Shown in pieces: positions 34,659 to 43,782 of a DNA stretch of 64,000 nucleotides (its first letter is position 1; every line of letters starts with the position of its first letter). The translations under genes were made by a program, and so were the position numbers. Under the pieces are notes generated by a model. The model ran no database searches, was not told the origin of the DNA, and saw only the letters and a program-made list of their open reading frames with translations. The stretch is from an uncultured Clostridia bacterium (GTDB lineage Bacteria; Bacillota; Clostridia; Oscillospirales; Ruminococcaceae): assembly GCA_947383835.1 (NCBI GenBank), contig CANDEV010000002.1:186001-250000 (forward strand), read 5' to 3'.

Positions 34659-34682
34659 ATTTTTTTGTAAAGGAATGTTACT

Positions 34683-36176
34683 ATGTATTATAAAAGTACC
34701 AGAAACAGCGGAGTGAAAATTACTTCCGCCGAGGCTATCGTTCAAGGCATTTCAGAGGACGGCGGACTTTTCGTACCGTCTGAAATTCCATTTATAACAA
34801 TGGACGAAATAGTTAAGCTTGGGGATATGAGTTATTCGGAGCGTGCAGCCTATATTTTTGCAAAATATCTCACGGATTTTACCGAAGCGGAGATAAGATA
34901 CTGCACCGAAAATGCTTACAGCGACAAAAAGTTTGCAACGGAAAATATTGCCGAAATGTCACATCTTTTTGACGGCACTTATATTCTTGAACTTTGGCAC
35001 GGACCAACCTGTGCGTTCAAAGATATGGCTTTGCAGATATTGCCGTATTTGCTTACGACTTCCGCGAAAAAGATAAATATTGACAAGAAGATCGTTATTT
35101 TGGTCGCAACTTCGGGCGATACAGGTAAGGCAGCTTTAGAGGGCTTTGCGGACGTACCGGGTACGCAAATAATGGTATTTTACCCCGAGGACGGCGTTAG
35201 TCCCATGCAGAAAAGGCAGATGACAACTCAAAGCGGTGCAAACGTTGGCGTATGTGCAGTCGAGGGCAACTTTGACGACTGTCAAAACGGCGTTAAAGCG
35301 ATTTTTACCAATGAGGAAATAAAGTCGGAGCTTGAGAAGAACAAAATGATGTTTTCAAGCGCAAATTCCATAAACTGGGGACGCCTTGCTCCACAGATAA
35401 TATATTATATTTCCGCATATGCGACCCTCGTCAAGGACGAGGAGATAGAGGCGGGTGACAAGATAAATATTGTTGTCCCCACGGGAAATTTCGGAAATAT
35501 CCTTGCGGCGTATTACGCTAAGCATATGGGCGTTCCTGTAAACAAGCTTATCTGCGCTTCAAATACCAATAAAGTCCTTACAGACTTTATCACAACGGGC
35601 GTGTATGACAGAAACCGCCAATTTTTCACAACTATCTCACCATCTATGGATATACTTATTTCCAGCAATTTGGAGCGGCTGCTGTATATTATGTGCGGCG
35701 AAAATGACGCTCAGATAAGGGATTGGTTCGGTTCACTTGCAAAAGAAGGAAGATATGAGGTAACTCCCGATATAAAGGCAAAGCTTGCGGCGGAATTTGC
35801 GGCAGGCTTCTGCGATGACAACGAAACAAAGGCGACAATTAAGAAAATTTATGATAAGTACTCATATACTTTGGATACTCACTCTGCCGTTGCGGTCAAG
35901 GTTTATGAGGACTACCGCCAAAGCACCGGTGATATGACAAAAACTGTCATCGCTTCCACGGCAAGTCCATATAAATTCAGTGCGAGTGTACTTGAAGCAA
36001 TTGAGGGCAAACCGTCAGCTCTTAACGAATTTGACATGGTCGACAGACTTAAGGAGCTTTCGGGCTATGATATACCAGTGTCTCTTGCAGAACTTAAAAC
36101 CAAGGAAAGACGTTTCAATGACGTTATTACCAAGGAGCAGCAAAAGGACTATGTCCTTAAGCAGCTTTCCCTGTAA
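34683..36176 (+). CDS. thrC: Threonine synthase
   Basis: A 497-residue PLP enzyme converting O-phosphohomoserine to threonine. The PLP lysine is Lys113 in HGPTCAFKDMALQ, and VATSGDTGKAALEGF and VPTGNFGNILAAYYAK are the phosphate-binding and substrate segments. The length and the N-terminal YYKSTRNSG are those of the long bacterial/fungal class. No neighbour is in the same pathway; the next gene, 2 nt after, encodes a phosphoesterase. Confidence 0.97.
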   Translation: MYYKSTRNSGVKITSAEAIVQGISEDGGLFVPSEIPFITMDEIVKLGDMSYSERAAYIFAKYLTDFTEAEIRYCTENAYSDKKFATENIAEMSHLFDGTYILELWHGPTCAFKDMALQILPYLLTTSAKKINIDKKIVILVATSGDTGKAALEGFADVPGTQIMVFYPEDGVSPMQKRQMTTQSGANVGVCAVEGNFDDCQNGVKAIFTNEEIKSELEKNKMMFSSANSINWGRLAPQIIYYISAYATLVKDEEIEAGDKINIVVPTGNFGNILAAYYAKHMGVPVNKLICASNTNKVLTDFITTGVYDRNRQFFTTISPSMDILISSNLERLLYIMCGENDAQIRDWFGSLAKEGRYEVTPDIKAKLAAEFAAGFCDDNETKATIKKIYDKYSYTLDTHSAVAVKVYEDYRQSTGDMTKTVIASTASPYKFSASVLEAIEGKPSALNEFDMVDRLKELSGYDIPVSLAELKTKERRFNDVITKEQQKDYVLKQLSL

Positions 36177-36178
36177 TA

Positions 36179-36865
36179 ATGGCTTTGTATGCAATCGCTG
36201 ACCTGCATTTGTCAATGTCGGTCGATAAGCCCATGAATATTTTCGGCGGTTGGGATAATCATGTGGAAAGGCTTAGCGAAAACTGGAACAGGCTTGTGTC
36301 CGATGAGGATGTTGTTGTGATCCCCGGTGATATTTCCTGGGGTATCGACCTTAACGAGGCGAAAGCTGATTTTGAGTACATCAACAATCTCAAAGGCAGT
36401 AAAATTATTTCAAAGGGCAACCATGATTACTGGTGGTCAACAATGTCAAAGCTTAACGTTTTTTTGGAGCAAAACGGCTTTGACACAATAAAGTTTTTGC
36501 ACAACAACCATTATGCTTACGGCGGATACGGTATATGCGGGACGCGCGGGTGGATAAATGAGACTGAAGTCCCCGCAGACGCAAAGGTTCTCGCAAGGGA
36601 AGCGCAGCGTTTGGAGACTTCAATAAAGTCAGCCTTAAAAGAAAACCTTGAACCGATAGTTTTTCTGCACTACCCGCCACTGTACGGTAATGAGTGCAAT
36701 TATGACATACTTGACGTTATGTATAAGTATAATATTAAGGAGTGTTATTACGGACATCTCCACGGAAAATCACATAAAAATGCGGTTTGCGGGGAAAGAG
36801 ACGGAATAAAATTCCAATTAATAGCGGGAGATTTTGTGCAATTTTGCCCTATTTTAGTAAAATAA
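36179..36865 (+). CDS. Metallophosphoesterase
   Basis: A 228-residue calcineurin-like phosphoesterase. The metal motifs are ADLHLSMSVDKP, VIPGDISWGIDL, SKGNHDYWW, HYPPLYG and YYGHLHGKSH, in the expected order. It resembles the YkuE/YpfM-like small phosphoesterases of Firmicutes. The start overlaps closely with the end of thrC (2-nt gap). Substrate unknown. Confidence 0.92.
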   Translation: MALYAIADLHLSMSVDKPMNIFGGWDNHVERLSENWNRLVSDEDVVVIPGDISWGIDLNEAKADFEYINNLKGSKIISKGNHDYWWSTMSKLNVFLEQNGFDTIKFLHNNHYAYGGYGICGTRGWINETEVPADAKVLAREAQRLETSIKSALKENLEPIVFLHYPPLYGNECNYDILDVMYKYNIKECYYGHLHGKSHKNAVCGERDGIKFQLIAGDFVQFCPILVK

Positions 36866-36917
36866 TTGTATGAAATTCCAAAAAAATGATTTTTGTATAG
36901 TAATATTTTCTTGTATG

Positions 36918-36926
36918 TGCTATAAT
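36918..36926 (+). promoter_or_regulatory. Extended -10 promoter of tig
   Basis: TGC-TATAAT (TG at 36918-36919, TATAAT at 36921-36926) forms an extended -10 element; no good -35 is found at 17 nt. It lies 39 nt before the tig start. Confidence 0.6.
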
Positions 36927-36964
36927 TAAAAATATGTTTGTTAAAAAAATGGAGGACGTTTACA

Positions 36965-38248
36965 ATGAGTTTAGTTTCAACAAATAAAATTGATGCAACA
37001 AAGTATGAGCTGGAGATCAAAATCGATGCGGAGGGCTTTGAGAAAGCTGTTCAGAACGCTTATATGAAAGCGAGAAAGAGGATCAGCGTTAATGGTTTCA
37101 GAAAGGGAAAAGCTCCCAGAAAAATGATTGAGCAGATTTACGGTGAAAATGTTTTTTATGAGGACGCAGTAAATGCGCTTGTGAACACAGATGTGGCTCC
37201 CACTCTTGAAGAGACCGATTATGAGCTTGTTGCAACACCTGAGATCAACGTTACATCTATAAATAAAGATGACGGCGTAATGTTCAAGGTTGTAATTACA
37301 GTTAAGCCGGAGGTTGAAATTTCTGACTATAAGGGAATAGAAATTGAAAAAGTTGTCAATGCTGTAACCGATGAGGACGTTGACAAGCAGATTCAGGCTC
37401 TCAGAGAAAGAAACGGCAGGCTTGTTACTATCGATGACAGAGCCGCTGAAAACGGAGACGTTGCGGTTATTGATTTCGAAGGCTTCAAGGACGGTGTTCC
37501 CTTTGACGGCGGAAAGGATGAGAACTATGAGCTTGCTCTCGGTTCAAATACCTTTATTCCCGGCTTCGAGGAGCAGATCGTAGGCAAAAAGACGGGAGAA
37601 GAGTTCACTATTAACGTGACATTCCCCGAAAATTATCAAATGGAAGATATCGCAGGTCAGCTTTGCGAATTTAAGATCAGACTTAATGAGATCAAGAGCA
37701 AGGAGCTTCCCGACCTTGATGATGAGTTTGTAAAGGATGCAACAGAGTTTGATACTCTTGATGAACTTAAGGACGACATCAGAACAAAGCTTGAGGACAG
37801 CGCTGCAAGAAATGCAGATATAGAGGCGGAGAACAAGCTCTATGAGACTCTTATTGAAAAGATGACTGCAGATATTCCAGAGGTAATGTTTGAAAACAAG
37901 ATAGACGAAATGGTAAGAGATTTTGAAATGCGTCTCAGCCAGAACGGTCTTAATATGGAAATGTACCTTATGTACACAAATATGGATTTGGCTTCCTTTA
38001 GAAAGACCTTTGAGGATCAGGCTCAGAAGCAGGTCAAGGTAAGACTTGCCCTTGAAAAGATTGCAGAGCTTGAAAATGTTGAAATCACTGACACTCAGGT
38101 TGACGAGGAGATCAATAAGATTGCCGAGCAGTATAATCTTACTGCTGAAAAGGTGCGCTCTATCATCAGCGATAAGTCTGTTAAACAGGATCTCGCAGTT
38201 GCCGAGGCAAGCAAGATAGTCAAGGATTCAGCTAAAATCAACGGCTAA
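36965..38248 (+). CDS. tig: Trigger factor
   Basis: A 427-residue ribosome-bound chaperone and peptidyl-prolyl isomerase. The ribosome-binding loop is NGFRKGKAPRKM (about 45), the FKBP domain begins at GDVAVIDFEGFKDG (about 165), and the C-terminal chaperone arms are helical and acidic. ATG 36965 is preceded by GGAGG; an earlier in-frame codon at 36938 lacks one. It heads the tig-clpP-clpX order of Firmicutes. Confidence 0.97.
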   Translation: MSLVSTNKIDATKYELEIKIDAEGFEKAVQNAYMKARKRISVNGFRKGKAPRKMIEQIYGENVFYEDAVNALVNTDVAPTLEETDYELVATPEINVTSINKDDGVMFKVVITVKPEVEISDYKGIEIEKVVNAVTDEDVDKQIQALRERNGRLVTIDDRAAENGDVAVIDFEGFKDGVPFDGGKDENYELALGSNTFIPGFEEQIVGKKTGEEFTINVTFPENYQMEDIAGQLCEFKIRLNEIKSKELPDLDDEFVKDATEFDTLDELKDDIRTKLEDSAARNADIEAENKLYETLIEKMTADIPEVMFENKIDEMVRDFEMRLSQNGLNMEMYLMYTNMDLASFRKTFEDQAQKQVKVRLALEKIAELENVEITDTQVDEEINKIAEQYNLTAEKVRSIISDKSVKQDLAVAEASKIVKDSAKING

Positions 38249-38264
38249 CAATATAGTTTTACTG

Positions 38265-38294
38265 CAAACCATCTTTCCGCAGAAGGATGGTTTG
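38265..38294 (+). terminator. Hairpin between tig and clpP
   Basis: CAAACCATC (38265-38273) pairs with GATGGTTTG (38286-38294), extendable to 12 bp. No clear T-run follows, so it may be a partial terminator or an RNA-processing or stability element. Confidence 0.5.
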
Positions 38295-38329
38295 TTGCAC
38301 ATGATGTTCTGCGGAGAAGTGAGGATTTT

Positions 38330-38917
38330 ATGAGTTTAGTTCCTTATGTTGTAAGACAAACAGGCAGAGGTGAGCGTTCACAGGATATTTTTTCCATGCT
38401 TTTGGAGGACAGAATTATCATGCTTTCGGAGGAGGTCAACGACACGTCCGCAAGCTTGGTGGTTGCACAGCTTTTGTATCTTGAAAGTCAGGATCCCGAG
38501 AAGGATATCAGTCTTTATATCAACAGTCCAGGAGGTGTCATAACCGCCGGAATGGCAATATATGACACAATGAAATATATAAAATGTGACGTTTCCACTA
38601 TCTGCATAGGTATGGCTGCTTCGATGGGTGCGTTCCTGCTTTCTTCCGGAACTAAGGGCAAAAGGCTTGCTCTTCCGAACGCAGAAATAATGATTCACCA
38701 GCCGCTTGTTTCCGGAGGACTTTCGGGACAGTGCACCGATATAAAAATCCGTTCCGAGCACCTTTTGAAAACAAGGGAAAAGATGAATAAGATACTTGCG
38801 GAAAATACGGGAAAGCCTATTGAGACTATTGCCCTCGACACTGAGCGCGACAATTTTATGAGCGCTGAAGAGGCGGCTGAATACGGTTTGGTCGATAAGG
38901 TGATTTATAGCAGATAA
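38330..38917 (+). CDS. clpP: ATP-dependent Clp protease proteolytic subunit
   Basis: A 195-residue serine protease that forms the tetradecameric chamber. The triad is Ser98 in MAASMGAFLLSSG, His123 in IMIHQPL, and an Asp in the TERDNFMSAEEA segment. The N-terminus is short, with processing likely before LVPYVVRQTGRGER. It lies between tig and clpX, with which the protein works. Confidence 0.98.
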   Translation: MSLVPYVVRQTGRGERSQDIFSMLLEDRIIMLSEEVNDTSASLVVAQLLYLESQDPEKDISLYINSPGGVITAGMAIYDTMKYIKCDVSTICIGMAASMGAFLLSSGTKGKRLALPNAEIMIHQPLVSGGLSGQCTDIKIRSEHLLKTREKMNKILAENTGKPIETIALDTERDNFMSAEEAAEYGLVDKVIYSR

Positions 38918-38962
38918 GCCCTTGGGGTGTAGATCCCCATATTAAGTTTGGAGTTTGATACA

Positions 38963-40249
38963 ATGGCAAATGATAACAGCAAAAATAATAATAATGACAA
39001 TAAATTAAAAAGGTGCGGCTTCTGCGGCAGGTCAGAGGGTCAGGTAAGAAGTCTTTTTACTTCGGCAAACTGTAATATCTGTGACGAATGTGTTTTGCTC
39101 TGCTATGAGATGATTCCGGGAAATGATCTGCAGATTCCGGAATATGAAACAAATATAAAAAGTTCATCTCATCAGATAAAGCTGAAAAAGCCTATGGAGA
39201 TAAAAAAGGTCCTCGATGAGTATGTTGTGGGTCAGGACGATGCAAAGATCGCGTTGTCCGTTGCAGTATATAATCATTATAAGCGCATTATGGCTCCTGA
39301 GGACAATAATAATGTTGAGCTTCAAAAGAGCAATATTATTTTGGTAGGTCCTACAGGCGTGGGTAAAACTATTCTTGCGCAGACACTTGCAAAAACATTG
39401 GACGTTCCTTTTGCTATTGCGGATGCTACAACGCTGACCGAGGCTGGTTACGTGGGTGATGATGTTGAAAATGTTCTGGTAAGACTTTTGCAGGCGGCAA
39501 ATTATGATGTAGCCGAAGCGCAGCGGGGTATCATATATATTGATGAGATAGATAAGATCGCCCGCAAATCAGAGAACACCTCCATTACAAGGGACGTAAG
39601 CGGAGAGGGCGTTCAGCAGGCTCTCCTTAAAATAGTGGAGGGTACTGTGGCAAATGTTCCTCCACAGGGGGGAAGAAAGCACCCTAATCAGGAGATTATC
39701 CGAATGGATACCAAAAATATCTTGTTTATATGCGGAGGCGCTTTCGACGGAATGGAAAGGATCATCCGTCAGAGAACAGAGGCTTCAACCCTCGGTTTTG
39801 GTGCGGAAATAAAAACAAAAGCAGAAAAGTCAAAGGGCATTTACAGAGAGATCATTCATCAGGACTTTGTTAAATATGGTATGGTTCCTGAATTTGTGGG
39901 AAGAATGCCGATAATTGCTGTTTTAGACGAGCTTGATGAGGAATCGCTTATTAAAATTCTTACAGAGCCGAAAAATTCTTTGGTGAAGCAGTATAAAAGA
40001 CTATTCCAGCTTGACGGTATCGACCTTGAATTTGAGCAGAACGCACTGAGCGCAATTGCTAAAAAGGCAATTGATCAAGGCACAGGTGCAAGAGGGTTGC
40101 GGTCTATTGTGGAAAAAATATTGCAAAAATCAATGTTTGAGCTTCCTTCAAGCAGCGGAATAAGCGGTCTTACCGTAAATGAGGAGTGCGTGTCCGGCAA
40201 TGCGGAACCGCTTGCAATACAGTCCGAAAAAAAGCGTTTTAAACGGTAA
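38963..40249 (+). CDS. clpX: Clp protease ATPase subunit ClpX
   Basis: A 428-residue AAA+ unfoldase that feeds ClpP. The N-terminal zinc-binding domain is CGFCGRSEGQVRSLF with a second pair CNICDEC. Walker A is VGPTGVGKTILAQTL, Walker B IIYIDEIDK. The IGF-type ClpP-binding loop appears as TLGFGAE. I chose ATG 38963 with TTGGAG upstream; a TTG at 38948 overlaps this site. Confidence 0.97.
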   Translation: MANDNSKNNNNDNKLKRCGFCGRSEGQVRSLFTSANCNICDECVLLCYEMIPGNDLQIPEYETNIKSSSHQIKLKKPMEIKKVLDEYVVGQDDAKIALSVAVYNHYKRIMAPEDNNNVELQKSNIILVGPTGVGKTILAQTLAKTLDVPFAIADATTLTEAGYVGDDVENVLVRLLQAANYDVAEAQRGIIYIDEIDKIARKSENTSITRDVSGEGVQQALLKIVEGTVANVPPQGGRKHPNQEIIRMDTKNILFICGGAFDGMERIIRQRTEASTLGFGAEIKTKAEKSKGIYREIIHQDFVKYGMVPEFVGRMPIIAVLDELDEESLIKILTEPKNSLVKQYKRLFQLDGIDLEFEQNALSAIAKKAIDQGTGARGLRSIVEKILQKSMFELPSSSGISGLTVNEECVSGNAEPLAIQSEKKRFKR

Positions 40250-40264
40250 TTGAAAGGCTGAGCG

Positions 40265-40298
40265 TTACCCTTATTGGCACATTTGCCGATAAGGGTAA
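40265..40298 (+). terminator. Strong hairpin after clpX
   Basis: TTACCCTTATTGGC (40265-40278), loop ACATTT, GCCGATAAGGGTAA (40285-40298): 14 bp with one G-U pair. T-run is weak, so it may act as a stabiliser or partial terminator of the tig-clpP-clpX message. The rest of the 324-nt gap to lon holds only the lon promoter. Confidence 0.6.
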
Positions 40299-40489
40299 AA
40301 TGTTCTTTATAAGCGAATATAATTTTGAGTATCTAAGCTTACATACAGCATTTATTATGTTTTTTACTGATTTTAAACAGCGCATTTTGCCGGAAATGCA
40401 GTAGGATAGGGGTCGGTGTATTAAAAAAATGAAAATTTTTTCATGATTTTTGTGCAGTTTTTAAATTGATATTAGTCTTAAATTGTTAC

Positions 40490-40518
40490 TTGCAAAATCA
40501 GCAGTTTTAATATATAAT
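40490..40518 (+). promoter_or_regulatory. SigA promoter of lon
   Basis: TTGCAA (40490-40495), 17-nt spacer, TATAAT (40513-40518). I see no CIRCE or CtsR-type repeat in the 324-nt region. Confidence 0.75.
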
Positions 40519-40573
40519 AGATATATGTATTCAAGCAATATTAATTGTCGATTATTCGACGCAGGAGGTTACT

Positions 40574-43000
40574 ATGAGGACGAAACTTAAAGAAATAACA
40601 ATGCCGGCGCTGGCAATGCGGGGTCTGGTTGTTTTTCCGAATGTAGTTATGCACTTCGATGTTTCGCGAGAAAAGTCCGAAATGGCTCTCAAATCCGCAT
40701 TGAGCGATAATAAGCTTATTTTTCTTACCGCTCAAAAGGATGAGACTGTCGAGGACCCTGCTATTAAAGATCTGTACCAGGTAGGCGTTGTTGCCGAGGT
40801 TAGGCAGACGCTGAAGGGCGCTGACAATATCATTCGTGTTCTCGTGGAGGGAAAATACCGCGCAAAGCTTCTGGACATTGTTCAGAAAGACCCTTATCTT
40901 ATCGCAAACGTTAAGGAGTTCCCGGAAATAAAGAATATACATACTGAGGACGTTGAGATTGAGGCGGTAATGAGGGCTATCAAGCAGTCATTCTATCAGT
41001 ATTGTATCGTTATGCCAAGAATGCCGAAGGAGCTTGTTGAAAGCGTTATGAGAGAGGAAGATCCGTTCCGCCTTTTTGACGTACTTGCTTCAAACATACC
41101 CCTTGTGGTGGAGGATAAGGAAATGCTCCTTGAAGAAAGCCACATTATTTCACGTCTCGGTATGCTTTTGGCGATGATTTCCAGAGAGGTAGAGGTACTT
41201 GACATTGAGCGCAGTATTCAGGAGCGCGTCCGCGAGCAGCTTGACAGTACTCAAAGGGAGTACTATCTTCGCGAGCAGATGAAAGCTATTGCCAGCCAAT
41301 TGGGCGAGGACGAGGATTTCCCAGAGGAGATAGACGAGTACAGCGAAAAAATAATTGAGCTGAAGCTTGAGGAGGAGACCCGCAAAAAACTTCTCACAGA
41401 AGCCGACAGGCTCACAAAGCTGCCGCCGTCTTCACAGGAAGCCTTTGTTATCAGGAATTATTTAGACAACGTTTTGGAGCTTCCATGGAACAAGTCCACA
41501 ACGGACACAACCGATATTAATAAGGTCAAGGATGTTCTCGACAACGACCATTACGGTCTTGAAAAGGTCAAGGAAAGAATTTTGGAGAACATCTCCGTGC
41601 GGGAGCTTAATCCGGATATCAAGGGGCAGATAATATGTCTTGTGGGACCTCCCGGCATAGGTAAGACCTCTATCGGCAAGTCCATTGCAAGAGCTATGGG
41701 TAAAAAATATCAGAGGATCTCCCTCGGCGGAGTTAGGGACGAATCGGATATAAGAGGTCACAGAAAGACCTACATAGGAGCAATGCCGGGTAGGATAATC
41801 AACGCCATGAAGCTGGCGGGCAGCAAAAATCCCCTCATTCTTCTTGATGAGATAGATAAAATGACTCATGACATGAGGGGAGACCCCTCATCGGCTCTGC
41901 TGGAGGTTCTTGACAGTGAGCAGAACAACGCTTTCAGAGACCACTACATTGAAGTGCCTTTTGATTTGAGCAAGGTTTTGTTTGTAACCACGGCGAACAC
42001 CACCCAGACAATAGACCCGCCGCTCCTCGACCGTATGGACGTTATCGAGCTTACCAGCTATACCCGTGAGGAAAAGTTTAATATTGCCAAAAGGCATCTT
42101 GTGCCTAAACAGCTTAAAGAAAACGGTCTTAAATCGGCAATGCTCAAATTTACCGACGGTGCGCTTTATGTAATTATTGACAATTACACCCGCGAGGCAG
42201 GAGTGCGTACCCTTGAAAGGCGCATTGCGGAGCTTTGCCGAAAAGCCGCAAAGGCAATTGTCAGCGGTGAAAAGAAGTCCCTTCGTATAAGTGAAAAGAA
42301 TATCGAGCAGTATTTGGGAGTTAAAAAATATCTTGACGACGACCTTGCAAAGAAAAACGAGATCGGTATCGTCAATGGTCTTGCTTGGACTTCTGTAGGT
42401 GGTGTACTCATGCCTCTTGAAGCATCGGTATTTGACGGCAAGGGTGCGATAGAGACGACGGGTTCGCTGGGCGACGTTATGAAAGAAAGCGCAAAGATTG
42501 CGGTAAGCTATGTAAGAAGCGTTGCTGACAAATACGGAATTTCTGATGAATTTTATAAGGAAAAGGATATCCATATCCACGCTCCTGAGGGAGCAACCCC
42601 TAAGGACGGTCCATCAGCAGGCGTAACAATGACAACCGCACTTGTGTCCGCACTGGCAAATATTCCCGTTCGGCACGACGTTGCAATGACGGGTGAGATA
42701 ACTCTTCACGGCAAAGTACTGCCTATAGGCGGACTCCGCGAAAAAACCATGGCAGCCTATAAGGCAGGAATGAAAACGGTAATTATCCCCGCCGCGAACA
42801 AGGGCGACCTTGAAGAGGTGGACAATGTTGTCAAGGATAATATCCGCTTTGTATACGCAGAAAAATTATCTGACGTTCTTGATGTGGCTTTGGAAAATAA
42901 GGAATCCAACTATATCAAGCCGAAAAATCCCGAAAAGCAAAACAAGCAGCCGCGGGCTTCAAAGTCAAAGCGGGGCAAGAGCAGCACAGTCAGTCTTTAA
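40574..43000 (+). CDS. lon: ATP-dependent protease La (Lon)
   Basis: An 808-residue AAA+ protease. The order is the N-terminal substrate domain (MPALAMRGLVVFPN), Walker A CLVGPPGIGKTSIGKS, Walker B PLILLDEIDKM, then the protease domain with the Ser681-Lys724 dyad (PKDGPSAGVTM and REKTMAAYKAG). These numbers almost equal those of E. coli Lon. The C-terminal tail is basic and Lys-rich (KQNKQPRASKSKRGK), longer than usual. AGGAGG precedes the start; engB follows after 12 nt. Confidence 0.98.
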   Translation: MRTKLKEITMPALAMRGLVVFPNVVMHFDVSREKSEMALKSALSDNKLIFLTAQKDETVEDPAIKDLYQVGVVAEVRQTLKGADNIIRVLVEGKYRAKLLDIVQKDPYLIANVKEFPEIKNIHTEDVEIEAVMRAIKQSFYQYCIVMPRMPKELVESVMREEDPFRLFDVLASNIPLVVEDKEMLLEESHIISRLGMLLAMISREVEVLDIERSIQERVREQLDSTQREYYLREQMKAIASQLGEDEDFPEEIDEYSEKIIELKLEEETRKKLLTEADRLTKLPPSSQEAFVIRNYLDNVLELPWNKSTTDTTDINKVKDVLDNDHYGLEKVKERILENISVRELNPDIKGQIICLVGPPGIGKTSIGKSIARAMGKKYQRISLGGVRDESDIRGHRKTYIGAMPGRIINAMKLAGSKNPLILLDEIDKMTHDMRGDPSSALLEVLDSEQNNAFRDHYIEVPFDLSKVLFVTTANTTQTIDPPLLDRMDVIELTSYTREEKFNIAKRHLVPKQLKENGLKSAMLKFTDGALYVIIDNYTREAGVRTLERRIAELCRKAAKAIVSGEKKSLRISEKNIEQYLGVKKYLDDDLAKKNEIGIVNGLAWTSVGGVLMPLEASVFDGKGAIETTGSLGDVMKESAKIAVSYVRSVADKYGISDEFYKEKDIHIHAPEGATPKDGPSAGVTMTTALVSALANIPVRHDVAMTGEITLHGKVLPIGGLREKTMAAYKAGMKTVIIPAANKGDLEEVDNVVKDNIRFVYAEKLSDVLDVALENKESNYIKPKNPEKQNKQPRASKSKRGKSSTVSL

Positions 43001-43012
43001 AATGGAGGAAAT

Positions 43013-43606
43013 ATGAATTTTAACAAGGCAGAATTTTATGCGTCGTACGGGCAGTTCAAGCAGATACCCAAATGTGAAAAGACGGAAATAGCTTTTTCGG
43101 GACGTTCCAACGTGGGGAAATCCTCGCTGATAAATAAAATTTTCAGCAGAAAAAGTCTGGCGAGGGTTTCCTCCGTTCCGGGGAAAACCGCAACAATAAA
43201 CTTTTACAGTATTGACGAATGTTTTATGGCAGACTTGCCGGGCTACGGTTACGCTAAGGTTTCAAAGGGAGAAAAGCTACGCTGGTCGGAGCTTATCGAG
43301 GGGTATCTTACTTCCGACAGGGATATAGCTCTTGTGGTGCAGCTTATTGATATGCGGCATCCGCCATCCGCCGATGACCTGCATATGATAGATTTTCTCA
43401 TTGACTGTGAGCAGCCGTTTATCATTGTTTTCACCAAAGCCGACAAGCTTTCCAAGCGGCAGCGGGAGGAACGCATGGCGGGATTTGCGGATGAGATTCC
43501 ATATTTTGATCAGATAAAGTCCATTGAATTTTCCGCCGTTACAGGGGAGGGTGTGGACATGATAAAGGCTGTGCTTGAAGAAGCTGTACTGCCGGAAAAT
43601 GAATGA
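43013..43606 (+). CDS. engB: Ribosome biogenesis GTPase EngB/YsxC
   Basis: A 197-residue GTPase for 50S maturation. G1 is FSGRSNVGKSSLINKI, G2 the Thr in GKTATINFY, G3 DLPGYGYAKV and G4 VFTKADKL. The lon-engB pair is conserved in Firmicutes (lon-ysxC). A strong terminator follows. Confidence 0.97.
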   Translation: MNFNKAEFYASYGQFKQIPKCEKTEIAFSGRSNVGKSSLINKIFSRKSLARVSSVPGKTATINFYSIDECFMADLPGYGYAKVSKGEKLRWSELIEGYLTSDRDIALVVQLIDMRHPPSADDLHMIDFLIDCEQPFIIVFTKADKLSKRQREERMAGFADEIPYFDQIKSIEFSAVTGEGVDMIKAVLEEAVLPENE

Positions 43607-43671
43607 TTAAATTTTTACGTATGCACATTTTTCATAATATATAGGCATCAGTTTATTGTAAATAAATGTAT

Positions 43672-43707
43672 TTTGCAGGAAGAAGAAAAAATTCCTGCAA
43701 ATTTTTT
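43672..43707 (+). terminator. Rho-independent terminator of lon-engB
   Basis: TTTGCAGGAA (43672-43681), a 10-nt A-rich loop, TTCCTGCAAA (43692-43701) and TTTTTT. Confidence 0.9.
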
Positions 43708-43716
43708 GTGCATATG

Positions 43717-43745
43717 TTGACAGAATATAGAAAATTGTGTATAAT
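43717..43745 (+). promoter_or_regulatory. SigA promoter of lysA
   Basis: Perfect TTGACA (43717-43722), 17-nt spacer, perfect TATAAT (43740-43745). Only 37 nt separate it from the start codon, so there is no room for a lysine riboswitch. Confidence 0.85.
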
Positions 43746-43782
43746 ATACATAGGCTATGTAACTTCTGAAAGGAGCATAAAA

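Noticed and set aside
40250..40573. CIRCE or CtsR operator before lon
   Set aside because: No TTAGCACTC inverted repeat and no GGTCAAA heptad repeat is present.
43607..43782. Lysine riboswitch before lysA
   Set aside because: The region contains the engB terminator and a SigA promoter whose leader is too short for a riboswitch.
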